Shown here: in pieces, positions 1-9,683 of the stretch
Layout: every line of letters starts with the position of its first letter
How positions within the stretch are numbered: position 1 is the stretch's first letter
Assembly (NCBI RefSeq): GCF_001858025.1
Contig: NZ_LZQD01000004.1
Coordinates: 173,134 to 237,133 of the forward strand
Direction of reading: 5' to 3'
Length of the DNA: 64,000 nucleotides
Source of the DNA: Trichormus sp. NMC-1
GTDB lineage: Bacteria; Cyanobacteriota; Cyanobacteriia; Cyanobacteriales; Nostocaceae
The notes under the pieces: generated by a model
The model's database searches: none
Told to the model about the DNA's origin: nothing
Seen by the model: the letters and a program-made list of their open reading frames with translations, nothing else
Made by a program: the position numbers and the translations under genes

Positions 1-840
1 CCCCCAGCCACACCCATTCCTGTAGATTTATCAGAATGGTTATTTGCAGGGCTATATGGCGGTTCTGGAGTCAACTTAGCCAAGTGTAAAACCGTAGATT
101 TGGAAGTTCCCGCAGATTCAGAATTTGTCTTAGAAGGGACAATTACACCAGGGGAAGTTTTACCAGATGGCCCCTTTGGTGATCATATGGGTTATTACGG
201 TGGTGTGGAAGATTCGCCGTTGGTGCGGTTTCAGTGTATGACACACCGCAAAGATCCAATTTATTTAACCACATTTAGCGGTCGTCCACCCAAAGAAGAA
301 GCGATGATGGCGATCGCACTCAACCGCATCTATACCCCTATTTTACGACAACAAGTATCCGAAATAGTCGATTTCTTCCTACCAATGGAAGCATTGAGTT
401 ATAAAGCGGCGATTATTTCCATAGATAAAGCTTATCCCGGACAAGCAAGAAGAGCAGCCTTAGCTTTTTGGAGTGCATTACCCCAATTCACATATACCAA
501 ATTTGTCATCGTTGTTGATAAAGATATCAACATTCGTGATCCCCGTCAAGTCGTCTGGGCAATTAGTTCTAAAGTAGACCCTTCACGGGATGTATTCATA
601 TTACCAAATACCCCCTTTGACACCTTAGATTTTGCTAGTGAAAAACTCGGTTTAGGTGGTAGGATGGGAATTGATGCAACCACAAAAATTCCCCCAGAAA
701 CAGAACATGAATGGGGTGAACCATTAGAATCAGACGCTGATGTTTCCGCAATGGTAGAAAGACGTTGGGCTGAATATGGTTTAGGAGATTTAAAACTAGG
801 AGAAGTTGATCCCAATTTGTTTGGTTATGATATGAAGTAA
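1..840 (+). CDS. UbiD family decarboxylase, C-terminal part (5' end outside window)
   Basis: The reading frame is open from the first base, so this is the last 279 residues of a gene starting upstream. The sequence shows UbiD hallmarks: PADSEFVLEG, then GPFGDHMGYYGG, then the LTTFSGRPPKEE and DKDINIRDP segments. UbiD enzymes use prenylated FMN for reversible non-oxidative decarboxylation, classically of 4-hydroxy-3-polyprenylbenzoate in quinone synthesis. In cyanobacteria the family member is usually assigned to plastoquinone-related metabolism, but the substrate cannot be read from sequence. No partner gene is visible. The family call is firm; the substrate is not. Confidence 0.9.
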   Translation, partial: PPATPIPVDLSEWLFAGLYGGSGVNLAKCKTVDLEVPADSEFVLEGTITPGEVLPDGPFGDHMGYYGGVEDSPLVRFQCMTHRKDPIYLTTFSGRPPKEEAMMAIALNRIYTPILRQQVSEIVDFFLPMEALSYKAAIISIDKAYPGQARRAALAFWSALPQFTYTKFVIVVDKDINIRDPRQVVWAISSKVDPSRDVFILPNTPFDTLDFASEKLGLGGRMGIDATTKIPPETEHEWGEPLESDADVSAMVERRWAEYGLGDLKLGEVDPNLFGYDMK

Positions 841-1326
841 TATCAATACTTACCCCTTCCTGAAAGGCCACGATGTACACATCTCTTTACCCAGAGGGAG
901 TTTTCAGCCATAAGAAAGAACATAAGATGGAAAATCCAGGTCCCCTCTTCGCTTGCGGGGAGGGGCTAGGGGTGGGGTGTTATAGCTGGAGGAAAACGCT
1001 TTAATCTCAAATTAAGCCTAAAGAGTAAATCAAAGAAGGCAATGTCATATTAACATTAAAAAACTGGGGAACATAAACGGATATAAATTTCCCGATTTTT
1101 ATCGGTAAACGCCCTTCTTCGTTAAAACTTACTGCTATTGACAACTACAAGCCATAGCAAAAACTTATAGACAATTTTATCATAGAGTTTCATTTACAAG
1201 TATCTACAATAAGTCTTACATGAAACAGATCAAGCTACCAAATCAGGGAGATAGGGTGCTATCTATTTACGCAAACCACATATTTTCATACAATAAGTCA
1301 AACAAAAGAACGCAGAACTATAATAA
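841..1326. other. intergenic region, no gene seen
   Basis: No convincing coding sequence on either strand. It holds a G-rich interspersed repeat at 941-982 and an AT-rich stretch before the next gene. No tRNA-like fold or clear terminator was seen. Confidence 0.5.
941..982 (+). repeat. G-rich interspersed repeat, copy 1
   Basis: A segment TCCCCTCTTCGCTTGCGGGG followed by AGGGGCTAGGGGTGGGGTG. The C-run and G-run can pair as a hairpin. The same element is present in the opposite orientation at 46844-46884, which marks it as dispersed rather than local. Confidence 0.6.
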
Positions 1327-2922
1327 ATGGATTGGATTACCCTGCTGCGATCGCTACAGTCTGACTTTCTGAAAAGGTTAAAATCTGGTTGTCTCCTTCA
1401 CTGTGAAACCCCAGGTGAACATAGTGAATTAACTATTATATCTGGAGAAAGATTAAAAGCATTAAGAGATTTTTGTTGGTTGATGGCGGAAAAATATAAG
1501 CGGACTTCTCCAGTTCGTGACGTTTTTATTAACAACCTTAAAGGTAAATTAGGTGAAGAAGTAGTCAAAGAGCGTTTAGCAAATTTTATTACTGAAGTCG
1601 ATTATGAAAAACGCTTCGGTGGTGATGGTAAAAGTGATTTTACACTCACTTCAGACTCTTCCATTGGTGTTGAAGTTAAATCTCGTCATGGTACTATTGA
1701 TAAAGTAAGATGGTCAGTTGGTTCAGCAGAAGTAGAAAAAAATGCCGTTATCGTCTGCATTTTGATTCAAGAAGAGGTGAACGAAGCCCAATCTAAATAT
1801 CACCTTTTTTTAGCTGGGTTTCTCCCTACCAAAATGATTAAATTGAAAACTGGAAAAATTTCCTTTGGCATCAATCAATTGTTATATGCTGGAGGTTTAT
1901 GGTGCTATCTAGAACAATTGCAAGCTTCTACAAACCATAAAAATCAAATTCTTAAACCAACACCTCCGCTATCCCATCAGCAATTATTAGTTCCCAAAGT
2001 TTATCCAGAAATAGATAAACACTCTACACCAGATTTAACTATTTTTTATATCAAAACAGGTGATAATTTTTTAAAAAAAGGCGATTATGCAGCAGCAATT
2101 AATAACTACAATCAAGCCTTAAAAATCAAACCTCATGATGCTGATATTTATTACAAATTAGGATTAGTGTATTATCAATTAGGTGATTATCAAACAGCAA
2201 TTATAGATTATACTCAGGCAATTAATATTAATATTAGTGAGGGCAAAGCTTACAATAAAAGAGGTTTAACATATTATCAAATCGGTAATTATCAAGCAGC
2301 AATTGAAGATTACACCCAAGCAATTAGAATTAACCCTGATATTGCCATTAATTACAAAAACCGTGCTGATGCTCGTTCTCAAATCGGTGATAATCAAGGA
2401 GCAATTGAAGATTACACCCAGGCAATTACAATTAATCCTCATTATGCCACTACTCACAAAAATAGAGGAATTGCTCGCTACCTTCTAGATAATCAGCAGA
2501 AATTAATTCATAATAAAATTGCTCCCGATGATGCCGTTGCTTATAAAAATAGAGGCAATACTCGTTCTGATTTAGGAGACTTTGAAGGGGCAATTGCAGA
2601 TTACACTCAAGCAATCCAAATTAATTCTCATTATGTTGATGCTTATTATAACAGAGGTAATGCCCATTCAGATTTAGGAAACTATGAAGCGGCAATAGAT
2701 GATTTTAGTCTAGTAATTAAAATTAATTATAATTATCCAGATGCTTATTATAATCGTGGTAATGCGCGATTGGGAATAGGAGAAAAGCAAGGTGCAATTG
2801 AGGATTTTCAGAAAGCAGCAGACTTATATTGGAAAGAAGGAAAGTTAGAAGAACATAAAGATACCCGTGCCAGAATTTTAGATTTAGAAATAGAAAAATC
2901 TTTAGATATTTTAAATTTCTGA
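1327..2922 (+). CDS. PD-(D/E)XK nuclease-like domain fused to TPR repeats
   Basis: A 531-residue protein with two parts. Residues about 60-200 look like a restriction-endonuclease-fold domain: a helix KLGEEVVKERL (73-83), then SDF with D104, then GVEVKS with E116 and K118. This is the D-x11-E-x-K spacing of PD-(D/E)XK nucleases. Residues about 235-505 are seven or eight TPR units of the AIxDYTQAIxINP type, slightly irregular around 415-430. No signal peptide or membrane segment is visible, so it is probably cytosolic. TPRs usually bind protein partners. No methyltransferase or helicase neighbour suggests a classical restriction system. The nuclease activity is inferred from the motif only. 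Confidence 0.6.
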   Translation: MDWITLLRSLQSDFLKRLKSGCLLHCETPGEHSELTIISGERLKALRDFCWLMAEKYKRTSPVRDVFINNLKGKLGEEVVKERLANFITEVDYEKRFGGDGKSDFTLTSDSSIGVEVKSRHGTIDKVRWSVGSAEVEKNAVIVCILIQEEVNEAQSKYHLFLAGFLPTKMIKLKTGKISFGINQLLYAGGLWCYLEQLQASTNHKNQILKPTPPLSHQQLLVPKVYPEIDKHSTPDLTIFYIKTGDNFLKKGDYAAAINNYNQALKIKPHDADIYYKLGLVYYQLGDYQTAIIDYTQAININISEGKAYNKRGLTYYQIGNYQAAIEDYTQAIRINPDIAINYKNRADARSQIGDNQGAIEDYTQAITINPHYATTHKNRGIARYLLDNQQKLIHNKIAPDDAVAYKNRGNTRSDLGDFEGAIADYTQAIQINSHYVDAYYNRGNAHSDLGNYEAAIDDFSLVIKINYNYPDAYYNRGNARLGIGEKQGAIEDFQKAADLYWKEGKLEEHKDTRARILDLEIEKSLDILNF

Positions 2923-3093
2923 AAAATAGTCACACTCTTAAGAAACACAGGTGACAGGTGACAGGTGATAGAAAGAAGGAAAGAGGTAATAGTTAGTTGT
3001 GTTTCTTTCTTATGTCGTGGGAGCGCAAACCGCGCCCCTCGGAGACTCATATCTTGCACCATCATCTTTGCCGCAAAATTAAAGTCGATAACC

Positions 3094-3390
3094 TCAGCTT
3101 GCCATTATTTCTTGCACTAGTACATAAGGTTCGACGATGAGGGCATTAAATCGCTTGCTGCGGTTGTAATTCCACTCTCCCACCTGATCTACTGTGGGTT
3201 TGGCAATCAATTGCTCACTTATCCATTGTTGCACAGAAGGAATATCATCACCTGCGATCGCAACTCCCACATCTAGTAAATCTAACCCATCTGCTACAAC
3301 AATCACCGTATCCTTTTGTACATGGGGAATGAGCCAATCCCATTCTGCTTCATCCAGGTTTTGCTCTAATTCTGATCTTAAATCCGACAT
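3094..3390 (-). CDS. DUF2288 family protein
   Basis: A 98-residue acidic protein with the layout of DUF2288: N-terminal helix with ExNLDEAEWDWL, then VIVVADGLDLLDVGVAIAGD, then VQQWISEQLIAKPTxxQ. It has no signal peptide, no membrane segment and no catalytic motif that I recognise. The family is common in cyanobacteria and proteobacteria and its function is unknown. The gene stands alone, convergent with the TPR gene at 1327. No regulatory site was recognised upstream. Confidence 0.7.
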   Translation of the reverse strand: MSDLRSELEQNLDEAEWDWLIPHVQKDTVIVVADGLDLLDVGVAIAGDDIPSVQQWISEQLIAKPTVDQVGEWNYNRSKRFNALIVEPYVLVQEIMAS

Positions 3391-3549
3391 AATTCCCGAC
3401 TTGTGCTAACTAATCTTAATTCTACATGATTTGTTAATTTGAGCAAAATAATTTGGTAGCGAACTGCAAAAATGGTATTTGCTATTTGATTCAAAAATGA
3501 AATTAACAAATAACAAATAACCGCTAAATTAGCTGTGTTACCTGCTTAC

Positions 3550-3597
3550 AAAAAAACGGCTTTCATTTCCTTCCTAAAAGCGAGAATATGAAAGCCG
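3550..3597 (-). terminator. rho-independent terminator of fabG
   Basis: Read on the minus strand, a 10-bp perfect stem (arms 3557-3566 and 3588-3597, CGGCTTTCAT/ATGAAAGCCG) is followed by a run of T. It lies about 100 bp beyond the fabG stop. Confidence 0.75.
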
Positions 3598-3600
3598 ATT

Positions 3601-3694
3601 AATATCAATTCACTTAATTAAAGCTACAAATGAATCTTTCCTTCTCCGCGTCTCCCCGTCTGTCCATTTGTATGAACTTTAAAGTAAAACAGTA

Positions 3695-3697
<3 letters not shown>
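3601..3697 (+). repeat. interspersed repeat flanking fabG, copy A
   Basis: Contains ACTTAATTAAAGCTAC, then AAATGAATCT, then TCCATTTGTATGA and AAAGTAAAACAGTATTA. The reverse complement of 4501-4570 carries the same blocks in the same order. Copy A has about 15 extra bases of a CTCCGCGTCTCCCC type in its middle. It ends on the fabG stop codon. Confidence 0.75.
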
Positions 3698-4438
<741 letters not shown>

Positions 4439-4500
4439 TTAATGCTCCTCAATCTTTTAAATACCGCGCTAATTATCTTATGGTGATTTGGGGAATATGT

Positions 4501-4575
4501 GATACCGTTTTACTTTAAGGTTGATACAAATGGATAGATGCGGAGATTCATTTGTAGTTTTAATTAAGTCTTGAG
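4501..4575 (-). repeat. interspersed repeat flanking fabG, copy B (inverted)
   Basis: Reads GATACCGTTTTACTTTAAGG then TTGATACAAATGGAT and CATTTGTAGTTTTAATTAAG. It is the reverse complement of copy A at 3601-3697 with a few substitutions. It lies between the fabG and thioredoxin starts. Confidence 0.75.
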
Positions 4576-4709
4576 TTATTTAATATTTTCTGGGGCAAAT
4601 TAGCGAATTTTGTCCAAATTAACAATTTTGCTAAAAAACCATTAAATTACACCGATCCTATATCGTAAGAATTACCATTAAAACAAACAATTAAAAATTG
4701 GTGTATGTC

Positions 4710-5027
4710 ATGACAACGAAAAAGCAATTTAACAGCTTTGAAGAAATGCTATCTGGTTCTGATGTACCTGTGTTAGTAGATTTTTATGCTGACTGGTGTG
4801 GGCCCTGTCAGATGATGGTGCCAATTTTAGAACAAGTCAATGCTCAACTAAAAGACCGTTTGCGTATTGTCAAGATTGACACAGAAAAGTACACAGATTT
4901 GGCCACCCAGTATCGAATTGAGGCTTTACCAACCCTGGTATTGTTTAAGCAGGGTCAGCCAGTGCATCGGATTGAGGGTGTAGTGCAAGCACCACAGTTA
5001 GTCCAACATCTTAAAACCTTGATTTAA
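4710..5027 (+). CDS. y-type thioredoxin
   Basis: A 105-residue thioredoxin when started at the ATG at 4710; an in-frame TTG at 4698 would add four residues. The active site WCGPC is at residues 29-33, preceded by VLVDFYAD and followed by the cis-proline segment EALPTLVLFKQG. The EEMLxxSDVPVLVDFYADWCGPCQMMVPIL and KIDTEKY signatures resemble the chloroplast/cyanobacterial y-type, which reduces peroxiredoxins and other stress targets, more than m- or x-type. It is a single gene transcribed away from fabG. The thioredoxin call is firm and the subtype probable. Confidence 0.88.
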   Translation: MTTKKQFNSFEEMLSGSDVPVLVDFYADWCGPCQMMVPILEQVNAQLKDRLRIVKIDTEKYTDLATQYRIEALPTLVLFKQGQPVHRIEGVVQAPQLVQHLKTLI

Positions 5028-5078
5028 CACTTTTCAGTTATCAGTGAACAGTAAATATACTGCTAACTGATAACTGGT

Positions 5079-5999
5079 TTAAGAGCGTCTTGCATTCAAG
5101 CAACACCATTCTTTTCTTTTCCACAGAGTAGCAACAATCCAGCCATTTTGCTCTAAGGCATCGGCAACGGCTTTAGATTGCTCCAGTAAAATCCCACTGA
5201 AAATACCCCAAGTAGTAGCTTTAGTGATAGCTTTCATTTCGGGTAGTAACTCAATAATCACATCAGCTAAAATATTGCAGACAATACCATCAACTGGTTG
5301 ACTAATCAGTTTTGTCAAAATGTCTACACTCCCCAGGGCTGGGATCAAGCATTCTGGATTAATATCATTGAGGGCGCGATTGCTGATGGTTGATTGTACT
5401 GCTAAAGGATCATTATCGACTGCATAAGCTTTTTCTACTCCTAGTAGTAGTGCGCCAATAGAAAGAATACCGGAACCACAACCGATATCCGCAATTACTA
5501 GGGGTTCTTTTTGGTCAACCTTAGCAATAAAAGCTTCAGGAACTTCACTAAGACGCATTTCTAGCGATTCTAAACATAACTGGGTTGTGGCATGATTTCC
5601 TGTACCAAATGCCACACCTGGATCAAGACGAATTACCAAACGTTCTAATGAATCAGGTAGTGGTAGCCATGCGGGATTAATCAGGAAGCGATCGCCTATT
5701 TCCTGTGGTTGCCAATATTGTTTCCAGCTACTAGCCCAATCTTCCTCATCAATCAAATTCCAGTGCAGTAGCGGAGATGGTAATCCTATACATAAAGCAT
5801 CTTGGCGCAACCATAGTGACAGTGCCGACAAATCCAGTAGCTGTGCTTGAAAGTGTGGCAAATAAGCCTTGACTAGTGAGGAATTGCCTTTGCTTTCACA
5901 AGCTGTACCACGACAGCCAAAAATATCCAGTCGCCAAAAGATAGAATCTTCTAGATCTGGATCACATAAAATTTTTAATTCCCACCACGTGTTTGCCAT
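5079..5999 (-). CDS. prmA: ribosomal protein L11 methyltransferase PrmA
   Basis: A 306-residue SAM-dependent methyltransferase. The N-terminal substrate-recognition part begins WWELKI. The PrmA signature [14 protein letters not shown] is at 126-139, motif [11 protein letters not shown] at 171-180, and [10 protein letters not shown] follows. It trimethylates lysines and the N-terminus of ribosomal protein L11. Length is normal. It lies downstream of serA in the same direction, separated by 122 bp made largely of STRR heptamers, so co-transcription with serA is possible but not shown. Confidence 0.92.
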   Translation of the reverse strand: MANTWWELKILCDPDLEDSIFWRLDIFGCRGTACESKGNSSLVKAYLPHFQAQLLDLSALSLWLRQDALCIGLPSPLLHWNLIDEEDWASSWKQYWQPQEIGDRFLINPAWLPLPDSLERLVIRLDPGVAFGTGNHATTQLCLESLEMRLSEVPEAFIAKVDQKEPLVIADIGCGSGILSIGALLLGVEKAYAVDNDPLAVQSTISNRALNDINPECLIPALGSVDILTKLISQPVDGIVCNILADVIIELLPEMKAITKATTWGIFSGILLEQSKAVADALEQNGWIVATLWKRKEWCCLNARRS

Positions 6000-6000
6000 A

Positions 6001-6121
6001 GAATTTTAGATTTTAGATTTTAGATTTTAGATTGGTAATGGCTAATGGCTAATGGGTAATTGGAAAAAACAATTACTTGTTACCTGTTTTCAATCCAAAA
6101 TCCAAAATCCAAAATCCAATA
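6001..6121. repeat. STRR heptamers (TTTTAGA / AATCCAA types) between prmA and serA
   Basis: At 6003-6033 four copies of a TTTTAGA heptamer; at 6091-6119 several copies of AATCCAA in inverse sense. The two blocks can pair into a long imperfect hairpin. The same heptamer family recurs at 9601, 17208, 45135 and 58750. Confidence 0.7.
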
Positions 6122-7702
6122 TTAAAGTGTTACTGTATACGCATCTCGAATCCCAGGTACTTTGGTAATTTCATCCAAAATCCCATCGGGTAAGGGATCA
6201 TCAATACTCAAAGCCATTACAGCATCACCACGGACAATTTTTCGCCCTACCTGCATACTGGCAATATTGACATTAAAGCTGCCAAGCAGGGAACCAAGTT
6301 TCCCGATAATTCCTGGCATATCGCGGTGTAGGGTAAACAGCATATATTTAGTAGGTGGAACGTTAATGGGGAAACCGTCAACGTCAGTCAGGTGGATTTC
6401 TTTATCACCTAACAAAGCACCAGTGACTGAATGAGTACCTAAAGTCCCTGTAGCTTCCAGATGTAGCGAACCAGCATAATCTCGCGCCGAGGCATCACGG
6501 GTTTCAATGACTCTAATGCCACGTTCTTTGGCTTCTATGCTGGCATTGACATAGTTTACCCGTTCCCGTAGGGCTTGATAAAGTAGTCCTTTTAGGGCTG
6601 CTACCACCAAAGGCTGACTCTTATTTGTTGCCAGTTCTCCTTGCAAGGTAACATTAAGTGTTTCCACCCGTCCACCAACTAGTTGTCCTACCAAGTTACC
6701 CAAGGTTTCGGCCAACTGCATATAGGGCTTGAGTTCTTCCAAGATATCGGGGCTGAGTCCGGGAATGTTAACGGCCGAACGGGCTGGTAGTCCTAAAAGC
6801 ACATCCCGAATTTGTTCAGCTACATCTATGGCTACGTTTACTTGGGCTTCGCTGGTGGATGCACCTAAGTGGGGAGTGAGGATCAGGTCTTTTCCGAGCG
6901 ATCGCAATTCTGATTCCCCTAGAGGTTCAGACTCGAACACATCTAAAGCTGCACCACCAATTTTACCCTCTTTAATTGCTGCTGCCAAAGCCGCTTCATC
7001 AATGATGCCACCACGAGCGCAATTGATAATTCTCGCAGTCGGTTTCATCTTCGCCAAAGTTGTGGCGTTGATTAAATGGGTAGTTTCTGGGGTTTTGGGG
7101 ATGTGTAGTGTGATATAGTCCGCTTGCTGAAACAGCAAATCTAAATCCACCAACTGACAGCCAAGTTGTTCAGCCCGTTCTGTAGAAATAAAGGGATCAT
7201 AAGCTAACAGTTTCATTCCCATAGCTCTAGCTACAGACGCAACATGAGAGCCAATTTTACCTAAGCCGACAACGCCGAGAGTTTTTTTGTATACTTCTGC
7301 ACCTACAAAAGTTTTACGATCCCACTCACCGCGTTTGACTGAAGCATTTGCATCTGGGATATGACGAGATAAAGATAACATCATCGCCAGGGCGTGTTCA
7401 GCCGCAGCAATGGTGTTTCCTTCAGGAGAGTTAACAACTACAATACCTTTGCGGGTTGCAGCAGGAACATCGACATTATCTACACCCACACCAGCACGGC
7501 CAATAATTTTTAATTGTGTGCCAGCTTCAATAATTTCTTGAGTGACGCGGGTTCCAGAACGGATCATCAGCGCGTCATACTCACCAATAATTTCTATCAA
7601 TTCTGCTGGTTTAAGACCTGTCTTGACATCAACCGTAGCAACTTGGGAAAGAATGTCAATACCAGCCTGGTCAATAGGATCGGAGACAAGAACCTTGGAC
7701 AT
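6122..7702 (-). CDS. serA: D-3-phosphoglycerate dehydrogenase
   Basis: A 526-residue long-form SerA that oxidises 3-phosphoglycerate to 3-phosphohydroxypyruvate, the first step of phosphorylated serine synthesis. The NAD-binding GLGKIG is at 146-151. Catalytic residues are R230 (CARGG), E259 (FESEP) and H278 (TPHLG). A substrate-binding insertion domain (about 320-445) and a C-terminal ACT domain (about 453-526, LFTLHRDMPGIIGKLG) complete the type 1 architecture, where serine feedback acts. The start at 7702 gives the canonical MSKVLVSDPI. It is transcribed toward prmA. Confidence 0.95.
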   Translation of the reverse strand: MSKVLVSDPIDQAGIDILSQVATVDVKTGLKPAELIEIIGEYDALMIRSGTRVTQEIIEAGTQLKIIGRAGVGVDNVDVPAATRKGIVVVNSPEGNTIAAAEHALAMMLSLSRHIPDANASVKRGEWDRKTFVGAEVYKKTLGVVGLGKIGSHVASVARAMGMKLLAYDPFISTERAEQLGCQLVDLDLLFQQADYITLHIPKTPETTHLINATTLAKMKPTARIINCARGGIIDEAALAAAIKEGKIGGAALDVFESEPLGESELRSLGKDLILTPHLGASTSEAQVNVAIDVAEQIRDVLLGLPARSAVNIPGLSPDILEELKPYMQLAETLGNLVGQLVGGRVETLNVTLQGELATNKSQPLVVAALKGLLYQALRERVNYVNASIEAKERGIRVIETRDASARDYAGSLHLEATGTLGTHSVTGALLGDKEIHLTDVDGFPINVPPTKYMLFTLHRDMPGIIGKLGSLLGSFNVNIASMQVGRKIVRGDAVMALSIDDPLPDGILDEITKVPGIRDAYTVTL

Positions 7703-8029
7703 GATTACTTCATTTAAATTTACAGGTTTTGCGGCACAAGACTTTTAAGTTTAGTCTTTATCTGTGACAATTCTGCAAAAAAATTATGCGTGCCTATATC
7801 AAATGAGCTTTTATCGAAAAAATGCTCTTACACGGAAACGGGTAGCTTCCCAGGGTCTGAGTCCCCCACCCGCAATCCCCCTGTCTCTTCTTCAATCAGA
7901 TCTGATCTTGATAGTATCAGAGCTTTTATCGAGTCAGCAGGGACTGTCAATACTGTTTTGGTTAGGTTTAAGTGTCGCTTAAACAGACATACAATTCTAT
8001 AATTGTTGTGAGTGTTGGGGAAAGTAGTT
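7703..8029. other. intergenic region, divergent promoters of serA and the Uma2 gene
   Basis: No coding sequence is supported; short frames here have no recognisable composition. A 7-bp hairpin (GTTTAAG 7966-7972 / CTTAAAC 7978-7984) lies about 45 bp before the Uma2 start. Confidence 0.4.
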
Positions 8030-8707
8030 ATGTTAAATTTCAACCTGCCAAGGTACTTACCCTCTGCTGAAGAATTACCCGACTCTGATGAAACACCTGT
8101 GGATAACGAACTGCAAGAATTAATTCCAGGATTGCTGAAAGCGATACTGCTGACACTTTGGGCAGAACGCATGGACTGGTTTTTTGGAGTAAATATGGGT
8201 ATTTATTATCACCCAGATGAACTACCGATTGTACCAGATGGGTTTCTTAGCTTGGGGGTAGAACGCTGTTACGATGAGGAACTACGCCCTAGTTATGTGT
8301 TGTGGGATGAAAACGTTGTCCCAATTTTGGTGCTAGAAGTAGTTTCCCCAAATTACCGTAAGGAATATAGCATTAAATTGGATGAATATGCCGCTTTAGG
8401 AGTGCTGTACTATGTGATTTATTCTTCCCGTCGTCGTCGCCAACCGAGGTTGGAAGTGCATAAATTAGTCAATGGTAAGTATGAGTTACAGGAAAGCAGT
8501 CCTGTTTGGCTACCAGAAATCGGTTTAGGAATTGGTTGTGAACGAGGCAATTATGGCGGGATAACGAGGGAATGGTTGTATTGGTATGACGAATCAGGAA
8601 GACGTTATCTGACACCCCAAGAACAGATTCACGAAGTACAAAACCACGTCATCAAGCTGGAGGATAAATTGCGTGAGTTAGGAATAGATCCAGAAAGTTT
8701 AAGGTGA
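8030..8707 (+). CDS. Uma2 family (DUF820) putative endonuclease
   Basis: 225 residues from the ATG at 8030; a GTG at 8012 would add six. The pattern of the family is visible: NELQELIPGLL near the N-terminus, VPDGFLSLG carrying a conserved Asp, then VPILVLEVVSPNYRKEYSIKLDEYAALGVLYYVIY with the E-x-V strand and downstream Lys. This is a PD-(D/E)XK fold that is greatly expanded in cyanobacteria. A short C-terminal coiled coil (HEVQNHVIKLEDKLRELGI) is also typical. No biological role is established for most members, and the neighbours give no hint. Confidence 0.8.
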   Translation: MLNFNLPRYLPSAEELPDSDETPVDNELQELIPGLLKAILLTLWAERMDWFFGVNMGIYYHPDELPIVPDGFLSLGVERCYDEELRPSYVLWDENVVPILVLEVVSPNYRKEYSIKLDEYAALGVLYYVIYSSRRRRQPRLEVHKLVNGKYELQESSPVWLPEIGLGIGCERGNYGGITREWLYWYDESGRRYLTPQEQIHEVQNHVIKLEDKLRELGIDPESLR

Positions 8708-8709
8708 CA

Positions 8710-8822
8710 CTCTTACGCTCCAGATGGGGACGCGGGGACACGGAGATGGGGAGATGGGGAGACGCGGAGAAATAATTATCTACTGCCTCCTGCCCCCTGC
8801 ACCCTGCTTCCTACCCCCTGCT
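8710..8822. repeat. low-complexity G-rich / C-rich repeat block
   Basis: Short repeats of GGGGAGATGGGGAGACGCGG type run directly into CTGCCTCCTGCCCCCTGCAC type. Related blocks occur at 3640, 36467 and 44020. It separates the convergent Uma2 and panB genes and may serve as a hairpin. Confidence 0.5.
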
Positions 8823-8825
8823 AGA

Positions 8826-9596
8826 TTATGGAAATTGCCGATCGCGCACTTCCACAGCGTAGTCCTGGACGGCTTTGGTAATTGTTTCTCGTAGATTTGT
8901 ATAAACTTTGGCAAAGGGTGGCTGCTTTTCTGAAAGTCCTAAAATATCAGCAGTCACTAAAACTTGCCCATCACAATCTGAACCTGCGCCAATGCCAATA
9001 GTGGGAATACGGAGTTTTTGAGTGATTTGTAATGCTAGATGGGCGGGGATATGTTCTAATACTATTGAAAATACACCAGCTTGTTCGAGAGCGATCGCTT
9101 GATTTAAAATTCTCTCCCCTGCTTCTGGGGTTTTTCCCTGTTGTCGCAAACCCAGTTGATGTACCGATTGGGGTGTCAAACCCACATGACCCATCACGGG
9201 AATACCAGCTTGTACCAACCGCTCTATAGTCTCGACCATTGCGGGATAACCACCCTCTAATTTTACAGCCTGCGCTCCAGTTTCTTTCAGCACCCGTCCG
9301 GCTGATTGCATTGCTTGTTGAATACTTTCTTGATAAGTCAAAAATGGTAAATCTACAACGACTAAAGCATTTTTCACACCACGACGCACAGCTTTAGCAT
9401 GGTGTATCATTTCTTCTAAAGTAACTGGCAGAGTGGTTTCATAACCAAGCACGACTGCCAAAGAATCACCTACAAGGATTAAGTCTACACCAGTTGCGTC
9501 GAGGAGTTGAGCGATCGCATAATCCCAGGCAGTCAAAGCGACAATTGAACGTCCCTGCTGTTTCCATTGAATTAATTGCTGGGTAGTAACTGCCAT
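8826..9596 (-). CDS. panB: 3-methyl-2-oxobutanoate hydroxymethyltransferase
   Basis: A 256-residue PanB that makes ketopantoate from 2-ketoisovalerate and methylene-tetrahydrofolate, the committed step toward pantothenate and CoA. Signatures: [43 protein letters not shown], and [15 protein letters not shown]. Length is normal. It is a monocistronic unit; panC is not in the window. The region upstream (9601-9653) is heptamer repeat. Confidence 0.94.
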   Translation of the reverse strand: MAVTTQQLIQWKQQGRSIVALTAWDYAIAQLLDATGVDLILVGDSLAVVLGYETTLPVTLEEMIHHAKAVRRGVKNALVVVDLPFLTYQESIQQAMQSAGRVLKETGAQAVKLEGGYPAMVETIERLVQAGIPVMGHVGLTPQSVHQLGLRQQGKTPEAGERILNQAIALEQAGVFSIVLEHIPAHLALQITQKLRIPTIGIGAGSDCDGQVLVTADILGLSEKQPPFAKVYTNLRETITKAVQDYAVEVRDRQFP

Positions 9597-9600
9597 AAAT

Positions 9601-9653
9601 AATTTTAAATTTTAGATTTTAGATTTTAGATTGGGTAATGGGTAATGGGTAAG
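9601..9653. repeat. STRR heptamers (TTTTAGA, then GGGTAAT)
   Basis: Three copies of a TTTTAGA heptamer followed by three of GGGTAAT. Two different heptamer families abut each other here. Confidence 0.65.
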
Positions 9654-9683
9654 AGTTTTTTACCAATCACCAATTACCAACCC

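Noticed and set aside
7764-8002. Overlapping short frames between serA and the Uma2 gene
   Set aside because: Several frames overlap with no protein-like composition; the region is better explained as a divergent promoter area.
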